Part shown: piece by piece, positions 56,913 to 64,000 of the stretch
Layout: each line of letters starts with the position of its first letter
Numbering within the stretch: the stretch's first letter is position 1
NCBI GenBank assembly: GCA_038373865.1
Contig: JAXGGA010000491.1
Coordinates: 124,001-188,000, forward strand
Direction: 5' to 3'
Source of the DNA: Uloborus plumipes
Taxonomy: Eukaryota; Arthropoda; Arachnida; Araneae; Uloboridae
DNA: 64,000 nt
Position numbers and translations under genes: made by a program
Notes under the pieces: model-generated
The model's database searches: none
Seen by the model: the letters and a program-made list of their open reading frames with translations, nothing else
Told to the model about the DNA's origin: nothing

Positions 56913-58563
56913 GGGTCAGGTGGGGTAAAATGGGTCGAAAAAGAGCACTTTACAATCAGGCTTTAACAGCAAAAGATATATTAATTCAACCAGTGAGTAA
57001 ACTGCTCAGGATATGCAAATAACTCTTCCTCATGACATTTAAAGTGAAATATCTCGGAAAAAACAAAATGTTGATACCGATAAATAAGTTAGAAAATGCG
57101 TTGTCAATGACTTATTTTATCCCATAGCATAACTAGTGGGGTAAAATGAGTCATGGTTTAAAGGATCTAATTTCAGGATTTATTGAATAGTAATTTGGTA
57201 CTTTTGTTCATTACTGATAAAACAATTAGAATGTAAACATTTTTAGGAAAAAGTACTGTCCTCTTGATTTATTTCAGAACAAGGAATGTCTAGCACTGTT
57301 TACAATAAATCATAATTTCAAACATCATCTCTCTCCAAAAACAAAAAAAATTACTGTATTTTATTGCACGTTATTCTACATTGTGATTAAGGATGATGGC
57401 ATGAAAATATACTTTTTTGACATTTTCCCCAAAAACTTAACTTGTTCCCATTTTCCAACTTTTAAAGGTTGCACTTGCAGTATCTCTTCTTTGTCAATGC
57501 ACTCTCATTCAGTTATAAATTTATTTTAAAGAAAAGGTCTATTTATTATTTATTTAGGTTTGTGTCTGTGTGTCAATTTAATTAATTTTGCTCATCTTTG
57601 GACTTTTTCAGTATGCAATCTTTTCAATATTGTCGAGCTTGTTGTAATTTCACAAGTTTCTTTCTGCATATGTGTAGTTTTCTCTTCTGGCATTTTTTAA
57701 AGTTTCTTCTTTACTTTTATTTATTGGTGTAGAAAAGAGTGTGCTTATACTAGAAGTTTAAATATGCATCAAAATATAACACATGCTTGACTCCCTTGTT
57801 CCAATATCGAAGAAACAGCCCCACTTGTTATTGAGACCTCAGATGTTTGTACCGTTCTTTTAACTGCATTATTTAAATTGAGCTTTGTAGAATGTTTTTC
57901 TATGATTTGGTTTCTCAGGCTTCTTTCTTTGGCGAAAATAAGCCCTTTTTGCTTAACTCCCTAACAACATTTCCAGAAGAAAAATCATCGAACAAAAGCT
58001 GTGCTTTAAATTTTGGCTTTTTGATTTAATTTAATTATTCAGTACTATAAGTTTATATATTTGTGTATATAAAAAAAGCAATATATTAGTACATACATGC
58101 ATGACAACAAAACATGAGTTAAAAGCAAAAAATATAATTTCCTCTTTAGTATACGTTAAGCCTAATCGAATGCGAAAAATGACCCATTTTACCCCACGCA
58201 TGTGTTAATACCCTGAAAAATTCATTTTTGCTGTTTTTCTTCACTGTTTTAGGAAGTTATTCCTGAAAATGTGCTGTATGCAGTGGGTTAAAAACTTAAT
58301 CTGAATTTCCATTTAATATTCTAGAAATCAAAAGTTTTTATGATGGATACAGTCAACGTATTTTAAGAAAAACACTTAATCGCTAATATCTGTAACTTTA
58401 AAGTGGAAGTTGCACCTTATTTTGCATATAAAATGTTGCCTGGTGTAAATAATATAAAAAAATGGCATCGCAAAAAATATATATATTATTTCCACAATTT
58501 TTCATGATTTTTCTAAAGAGCCTGACCCATTTTACCCTACGACCCATGTTCCCCACTTGACCT
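56913..58563. mobile_element. TA-flanked element, GGTGGGGTAAAATGGGTC ends, 1.65 kb
   Basis: The left end GGGTCAGGTGGGGTAAAATG is answered by ATGTTCCCCACTTGACC at the right, with TA outside both ends (56911-56912, 58564-58565). GGGGTAAAATGRGTC or its complement recurs at 56922, 57138, 58177 and 58526, so subterminal motifs are repeated. No transposase frame in 1651 bp. Tc1/mariner is inferred from the TA target; it shares its G-rich tip style with 41752-43157. Confidence 0.7.
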
Positions 58564-58565
58564 TA

Positions 58566-58880
58566 TTGCAGGCTTTAAAAGCATTCTTTAATTCAAGTCA
58601 GGTTATCGGTACAAAAGTATTTTCTTTTTCTCCCTTTATACTTATTCAAAATTGCTTTTAAATTCTAGTATACAAACTTAACAATATTTAAAGCAGAGAA
58701 ACGTTAAATATAAGCCATTCTGTCTGGACGCAAATTACATTTTTTTGAAACACAAGTCACTACCTTTTTATTTATTATTATTTTTTTAATTCGTGTTTTA
58801 AATTTTAGACCATGCAACTCAACTAAATTTCAAAACGAAAAAATTAAAAAATATATATAGAAAATTTTTCCTAATTTGAA
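58566..58880. other. Spacer, nothing recognised
   Basis: AT-rich, no features. Confidence 0.5.
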
Positions 58881-59174
58881 GCCCCCCCCCCCCCCCACAC
58901 ACACGCTCCGGAAAACCCGAAGAAGTTCCTCGAGGAAATTCTCCGTGGTGAATTCTGTTGAGATATTCCTACAGATCCTCGGACCCATCTTTATTGAGGT
59001 TTTCCCCGAGGCCGATCGTACTGTGTGGATGAGTAGGAAGTTTTCCTCAAGGGACTAGCCACCGTACAGGAGCGTGAAGACCTCCTATTTGAGATTTTCC
59101 TCGAGAAATTCCTTTGAGGTTTTCCTGGTTTTCCTCAAGGAAAGCCTTCGGGTTTTCCGGAGCGTGTGGGAGCC
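58881..59174. mobile_element. GC-rich inverted-repeat element, CACACGCTCCGGAAAACC arms
   Basis: CACACGCTCCGGAAAACCCG on the left (after a 15-base C run) pairs with CGGGTTTTCCGGAGCGTGTG on the right. Inner parts CCTCGAGGAAATTC and TTTTCCTCAAGGAAAG continue the theme of CCTCGAGGAA-like palindromes. The base composition contrasts sharply with the AT-rich surroundings. Flanking sequences do not show a clear duplication. It directly adjoins the next inverted-repeat element. Confidence 0.65.
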
Positions 59175-59179
59175 ACTTA

Positions 59180-59546
59180 AAGACTATTGCTATCAGCTTG
59201 ATTTACACTAAAAAGTATGAAATAAAATAAGTATTTGGTTTCTTGATTTCAATACTCAAAATTGTCTGTTCATCTTTATATATTTGTATTCAGGTTGATT
59301 CCAAAGCAGCCAATAAAATTTAAATTGAAATTTTGACAGAAGAAATAGACGGTATACTGCTTAGTACTAACAGGTTTTATTATACCGCCTATATTTCTTC
59401 TCTCAAACTTGATTTAAATTATAATTCGCTGCTTTAGCATTATTCTTAATGCATTAAGATCAACGGAAATTTTCGAGTATTGTAATTAAGAATTGAAATT
59501 CTTTTTTCATACTTTTTAGTGCTAATCAAGCTGATAGAAGTAGTCC
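59180..59546. mobile_element. Inverted-repeat MITE, TTA-flanked (PIF/Harbinger type?)
   Basis: AGACTATTGCTATCAGCTTG on the left and the complement of the right end (GGACTACTTCTATCAGCTTG) are related, and continue into ATTNRCACTAAAAAGTATGA. The centre has AGAAATAGACGGTATA paired with TATACCGCCTATATTTCT. TTA stands on both sides (59177-59179, 59547-59549), which fits Harbinger targets. Non-coding, 367 bp. Confidence 0.65.
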
Positions 59547-59549
59547 TTA

Positions 59550-60334
59550 GATTTAAAAACATGTTTTTATATTTTATAATATCTTGAAGAAAAAATGAAA
59601 AACCAAACAAAAACTTCGAGAATGAAAACTAATCTTAAAAGCTTGAAATTCCAACCTGACTCAATCACTGTACCCTGTTGTAAACCAGATGTCTGCAAGT
59701 AAGGATAAGAACATATCTTGTCCAGCCCGTGGAAAGCTTACAAACTGAGAAAAAATAAGAAATATATTTTCTTTTAGGCTTTTTTTTTTTTTTTTTGAGA
59801 TAACTGAACCCAGAAAGCCCCCGTTCGTTGTAAATAATTAAAATTCTGATGAAAACTCAAAAGCTAAAATGTGATTTTTAGTTTCATCCACTAAGATTCA
59901 ATTACAGTTCTTGCTAATTACAGCAGAATCTATCGTAACTGGAGAGAAAACTAAAACATCCATTTTAATGAATGAAAATGATAAACGAAGGAAACTCTTC
60001 AAATTTATTATCTTGATAAATGATGTTATATTCTTGTTCAATTAATTTTGAAACTATGTATCGTTTCAAAAGATTGCATTATAACAACGGTTGTATTTGA
60101 TTGTTTAAAGTAAAACATTTACTCAAATAATTTCAAAATATTATATTACCATTTAATCATTTTTGCAAAGTAATTATAATTGTTTGAAAATAGTTTTATA
60201 AAATGCTATTTTTATGGATTCGTTTTCGGAGAACTGCTAAACAACAATATTAAAGTGAAAGTGCAATTTAGTGTTTTCTTTATTAAATTGTCTACAAATG
60301 CTGATAACTGTTATTAATACAATAACTCTTGCTT
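59550..60334. other. Spacer, nothing recognised
   Basis: AT-rich. This is where the missing left end of the neighbouring Tc1-like element should lie, but no matching TIR is visible. Confidence 0.45.
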
Positions 60335-60339
60335 TTATA

Positions 60340-61442
60340 ACTGAGTTATTACATACGTGTCGGTATAAAGACAATACTGAATCACATCATTTCGCAGGAA
60401 ATTGGCTCTTCTGATTCTGCAATGTTGTTCACTCTTTCTGTGGGCAGGATTTACGCAGACCTCTCTGGGTCCATAAATGCCAATGGAACCGTCTATGCCA
60501 ATATTCGTGGATGTCAAATCTTCAACCAATTGCGAACAGTTGGGCCGTGCATGGCGCATTGTCCATAAAAATCCCATCGTTGTTTGGGTACATGAAGTCC
60601 ATGAATGGCTGCAAGTGATCTCCAAGTAGCTGCACATAAGCATTTCCAGTCAATGTTCGGTCCAGTCGCACTAGAGGACCAAGTCCATGCCATGAAAAAA
60701 CAGCCCACACCATTACGGAGCCACCACCAGCTTGAACAGTGCCTTGCTGACAGTTTGGGTCCATGGCTTCGTGGGGTCTGCGCCACACTCGAACCCTACC
60801 ATCGGCTCTTACCAGCTGAAATCGTGACTCATCGGACCAGGCCACGGTTCTCCATTCATCTAGGGACCAACCGATATGCTCACGTGCCCACGAGAATCGC
60901 TGCAAGCGATGTCGTTCTGTCAGTAAAGGCACTCGAGTCGGTCTTCTGCTGGAATAGCCCAAGAAATCCAAATTTCTCCGCACAGTTCTAGCAGACACGT
61001 CCATTGTACGTCCCACATTGATTTCTACGGTGATTTGACGCAGTGTTGCTTGTCTGTTAGAATTTACGACTCTTTGCAGACGTCGCCGGTCTCGATCTTT
61101 AAGTGCAGGCGGTCGACCACTGCGCTGTCCATGGTGGGATGTTATGCCTGAAATTTCATACTCTCGGCACACTCTTGACACAGTGGATCTGGGAATGTTG
61201 AATTCTCTAACGATTTCCGAAATGGCATGACCCATGCGTCTAGCTCCAACTAACATTCCGCGTCCAAAGTCTGTTAATTCACGTCGTGCTGTCATCAGCA
61301 CGTTAAATACCTCTTCACATGAATAACTTGAACAGAAATGAAAGCTCTGTAAAAGCACTGCGCATTTATACCTGTTCTATGCGATGCTACTGCCATCTGA
61401 AAATTTGCATATTGCTATCCCATGACTTTTGTCACTTCAGTG
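60340..61442 (-). mobile_element. Tc1-like transposon, one end preserved
   Basis: The right tip, read inward, is CACTGAAGTGACAAAAGTCA followed by TGGGATAGC, and TA follows it at 61443-61444. This terminus is of a type common in arthropod Tc1-like elements. The complementary left TIR was not found downstream of the transposase, so that side is truncated or heavily decayed; the left coordinate is approximate. The element family is different from the Tc1-like copy at 21186 (different TIR and transposase). Confidence 0.75.
60390..61295 (-). pseudogene. Tc1-like DDE transposase, C-terminus broken
   Basis: From the ATG at 61293-61295 a 257-codon frame runs to 60522. Residues about 21-46 (HAISEIVREFNIPRSTVSR) form the first helix-turn-helix and about 84-112 the second, with the basic GRPP motif near 60 between them. 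WSDESRF places the first catalytic Asp at about residue 155 and FMDNAP the second at about 245; that spacing is normal for Tc1 proteins. Just after NAPCTAQ a frameshift occurs: VRNWLKI continues in another frame, followed by several stops, and the third acidic residue cannot be placed with confidence. The usual family length is about 340 residues. The N-terminal two-thirds is well preserved, so decay of the 3' part looks comparatively recent or local. Confidence 0.85.
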
Positions 61443-61525
61443 TATATTTTCTTCGAGGAATCTTTAATATTTTGTTTATTAGGAGGAATGCTTTTAAGTA
61501 ACCATTGATTTTCTTCTTCTTTCAG

Positions 61526-61576
61526 GTATTTATGCATTTGTGATATGTTTTCGAACCATTACTTTGCTGTGTACTG
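61526..61576 (+). other. Possible 51-bp internal exon
   Basis: TTTTCTTCTTCTTTCAG ends at 61525 and GTAAGAAC starts at 61577, a strong acceptor and a strong donor 51 bases apart. In the frame starting at 61527 the segment is open and reads YLCICDMFSNHYFAVY. Length is a multiple of three. No gene is known on either side, so this is an isolated signal that could be chance. Confidence 0.2.
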
Positions 61577-62251
61577 GTAAGAACTAATTCTAACTTACTG
61601 GTTTATTATCAGTTTATTTCTTGCATGATAACTTTATTTCGTGAACATTGGTTGTTCTTTGTTACCGACATTTTTATTTTCTATTAAATGCTCTTTTTTT
61701 TTTTTTTTTGAAAAAATACTGAATTGTTTGTCTATATATATATAAATATATCTTAATATATAAAAATTACGTGTCCCTGTGTTTGTGGCCAATGGACTTC
61801 TCAGCTACTGAACCGATTTTAACCAAATTTTGCACGCAGTTTCAGTTTGGTCCAACTTAAATGATATGATAGTTTTTATCTCAATTTAGGACCGCAATAT
61901 ATTTTTTATTGCAAATTATCTATTTAGCTAAAATGTCTTATTGACTAAGACTTTTTACTAAGCCGTTTTTGACACCTCCATGGCTGAGCGACATAAGGCA
62001 CACGTTCTGGCAGCTTCCGGAGCGCAGTAAACAGGTTGTAAGTTAGCGGAGCGTTGAGTGTTATTCGACTTTTTTGTGAAGTAAATTTTAAACAAACGCG
62101 TTACTTCCCTTGAAATTTATATGTGATAAGCTGGCAGAAACGATTGTCACTTAAGAGTTTTTACGCCTCTGAGGCTGAGAGGTGGAAAGCGCTTGGTGGG
62201 ATAGCTCCTGGACTGCATTTAAGTGGCTGTTTTTCTTACTACTATTATTAT

Positions 62252-63642
62252 CAGTAGCGTACATAGTCTTCGGCGCGCCTCCCCGCATGATTTATTAGTG
62301 CGCCCCCCCCCCCGTAGGATTTATAAGTATGCCCAACTTAGATGTATGGCAAAAAATTCAAATCTATAATAAGACTTCGTTGAAGAGTATTCAGATATTT
62401 AAAATCAAGTTAAAATCTGCTAAATTAGACTCATTTGAATCGAAACTGGTGGCGTTTTCAAAATCATTTTCAGAATGTAAACAAATATCAGCATTAATGC
62501 TAGAATCTAATAAATTAGACTTATTCGAATTGAAACTGAAGGCGATTTCATTATTTGCGGCATGAAAATCATTCACAGTATCAATATTCATGTTAGAATA
62601 TTTTAAACTGGACTTACTTTTGAATCGAAACTGGCGGGATTTTCATTGTTCGCGGAAGATGAAAATGTGTTTGCAATATCATTTTCTGCACTTGCATTTT
62701 CTTCACAAATCGAATAGGCATTATTATTCTTAAAAAAACTATTAATCTTATTAACTATTAATGATATTTTTCAGCTTTTACTGCTTCTTCCTTTTTTCTT
62801 TTCCGAAACTCTGCACCAGACGGTTTTTTGAATTCATTTTGATGGAAACTTAGTAAAATATCAATGCATGACTATTTCGCGTGCAATATTAAAGCTAATT
62901 AGGTCAGTATATTGGAATAGAATAGACAAGGAAAATAGTTCAACTTTGAGCTCTGTAGGTCTGCCATGATCGCATATTTAAAGCAGACATGGTGGCGGCA
63001 ATAGCAAGTTTGCTATAATATCAGTTACGTCCTCCTTTTTAATCCAAAATGGCATAAATCAATTATTGTGACTTCTCAAAAAAGGTTCTTAGTTTGGATT
63101 TTTTTTTCAAATTATCTGGCAAATTTCGAGACTGAATAGGAAGGAAGCATTTTTTAAAATAAAGCCTAATGTCTCTTCAGTTTCGTGAAAACATTAATAC
63201 TAATGCCGTCTCTTCTCAGCAGATTGAGGCATTAGTGCATATTAAGCAAGTAAGTTGCCCCCTTAAGCCAGGCCGCCAACTTACCGCCTTGTACAACTAC
63301 TGTGCATACTCTTATTTTATTATTCGGTAAAATTCTAGTTTCATTCGTTAAATTGAATTCGCCTTCTCCCAAAAACTGAGTTCAGGCGCCCTTGATCACA
63401 GGAGCTCAATTGGATGTGGACAGGGGGCATATGTTATGAAGGAGAAGGCAGGGAGGGTGGTGAAATCATTACGTTATGCATCATATGTGACGTGTCGATG
63501 CAGATTTCATTCGGAATACCTGGAAGTGACATTGAATACGGGGGAAAAAAAAGTTTTTTGTGTTATTTATTCAGAGTGCGCCCCCATACCTCTGGCGCCC
63601 CCCCGCGCCGCGGGGGCTGCGGGGGCGCTATGTACGCCACTG
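62252..63642. mobile_element. hAT-type element, CAGTAGCGTACATAG ends, 1.39 kb
   Basis: CAGTAGCGTACATAG on the left and CTATGTACGCCACTG on the right are complementary with one mismatch. The exact 8-mer ATTATTAT flanks both (62244-62251, 63643-63650). The right subterminal part is extremely GC-rich (63590-63630, CCCGCGCCGCGGGGGCTGCG), and C runs stand near both ends (62304-62313). No hAT transposase motif was found in the interior frames. A direct repeat AAATTAGACT-TATTCGAATTGAAACTG (around 62421 and 62512) lies within. Confidence 0.85.
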
Positions 63643-63845
63643 ATTATTATGTACAAAAGTTTGTTTGGATGGATTTATGGATGGAGCAGTCAGTTGATAA
63701 GCAGTCCGAAATAATTATCTTTTTAACTAAGTCTTTTTTGAGCCTCTGTCGCCGGGCAACATAAAGCACATGTTTTGACAGCTTCTGGAGCGCAGTAAAA
63801 TAGGTTGTAAATACAGACACAATAATGGATGATTAATGTAGGAAC

Positions 63846-63877
63846 TTTTTTTTTTTTTTTTTTTTTTTGTATTTTCT

Positions 63878-63951
<74 letters not shown>
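63846..63951. repeat. Poly-T run and (TA)n microsatellite
   Basis: About 23 T bases (63846-63868), then a long uninterrupted TA tract (about 63882-63951). Length in the assembly may be unreliable. Confidence 0.9.
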
Positions 63952-63954
<3 letters not shown>

Positions 63955-64000
63955 AAGCAGAGGTAAGTTTGAGTTCACAATTTAATTCTGTGTAATATTT

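Larger units (their letters stand above)
61751..64000 (+). mobile_element. Helitron, 5' part; interrupted and running past the window
   Basis: TCTTAATATATAAAAATTAC follows an A at 61750, then GTGTCCCTGTGTTTGTGG and a TACTGAACCGATTTTAACC motif; this is a widespread arthropod Helitron 5' end. A sub-repeat with CAGCTTCCGGAGCGCAGTAA (61989-62032 region) returns as CAGCTTCTGGAGCGCAGTAA at about 63779, in direct orientation on the far side of a hAT insertion. No 3' hairpin and CTAG-T end was found before 64000, so the end is outside the window or lost. Confidence 0.6.

Overview
The window reads as nuclear DNA of an animal, most likely an arthropod. It is strongly AT-rich, has no operons or dense coding, and holds no open reading frame that I can assign to a cellular protein. 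Almost every recognisable feature is a transposable element or a remnant of one. The element set (Tc1-like elements, pogo-like, hAT, piggyBac and PIF/Harbinger MITEs, Helitrons, a tRNA-derived SINE) is typical of insect, arachnid and crustacean genomes. A chelicerate is possible, but the sequence does not prove it. The window is therefore intergenic or lies inside one or more very long introns. Any host exons would be small; a few weak candidates are listed.

Layout. 0-3.7 kb: AT-rich background with two decayed hAT-type elements (1701-1901, 2009-2370). 3.8-8.3 kb: a stack of insertions inside an old Helitron-like repeat that carries a degenerate minisatellite. It contains a hAT MITE (3971-4644), a complete Helitron (4765-7110), and a Harbinger-type MITE (7391-8121) that is itself broken by a second hAT MITE (7687-8107). 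8.3-18.8 kb: background, a MITE family member with another element inside it (11695-12224), a 1.38-kb near-perfect palindrome (12585-13962) and a tRNA-derived SINE (16710-17079). 18.8-20.0 kb: a Helitron-like unit with a tandem array of about 145 bp per copy. 21.2-22.6 kb: a full-length but dead Tc1-like transposon. 22.6-29.2 kb: two more members of the MITE family first met at 11.7 kb, a GATTTAAATC-rich hAT element (23713-24571) and small hAT MITEs.

30-43 kb: a GC-rich island (30440-30770), a TA-flanked MITE (33160-33561), two pogo-like MITEs (35056-35618, 38764-39255), a 32-bp-arm hairpin (36740-36808), and a 1.4-kb TA-flanked element containing a piggyBac-type MITE (41752-43157, 42315-42822). 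43-46.3 kb is plain. 46.3-48.1 kb: a TA-flanked MITE broken by a hAT MITE, then a GCCGATTAATCGG-rich element. 52.8-55.8 kb: long TA microsatellites, a 654-bp hairpin element, and a second copy of the 46.4-kb hAT MITE broken by a pogo-like MITE. 56.9-59.5 kb: a 1.65-kb TA-flanked element and two inverted-repeat elements. 60.3-61.4 kb: a 5'/3'-decayed Tc1-like transposase. 61.75 kb to the end: the 5' part of a Helitron broken by a 1.39-kb hAT element, then poly-T and TA repeats.

How the parts relate. Nothing here works together as a pathway. The useful information is order of arrival: at least seven nested insertions have readable target-site duplications, so relative ages can be set directly. 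The host-relevant candidates are the two long hairpins, which could make double-stranded RNA if transcribed, and a few exon-like or promoter-like segments. All coordinates of element ends come from reading terminal inverted repeats (TIRs) and target-site duplications (TSDs) by eye; no database search was possible.
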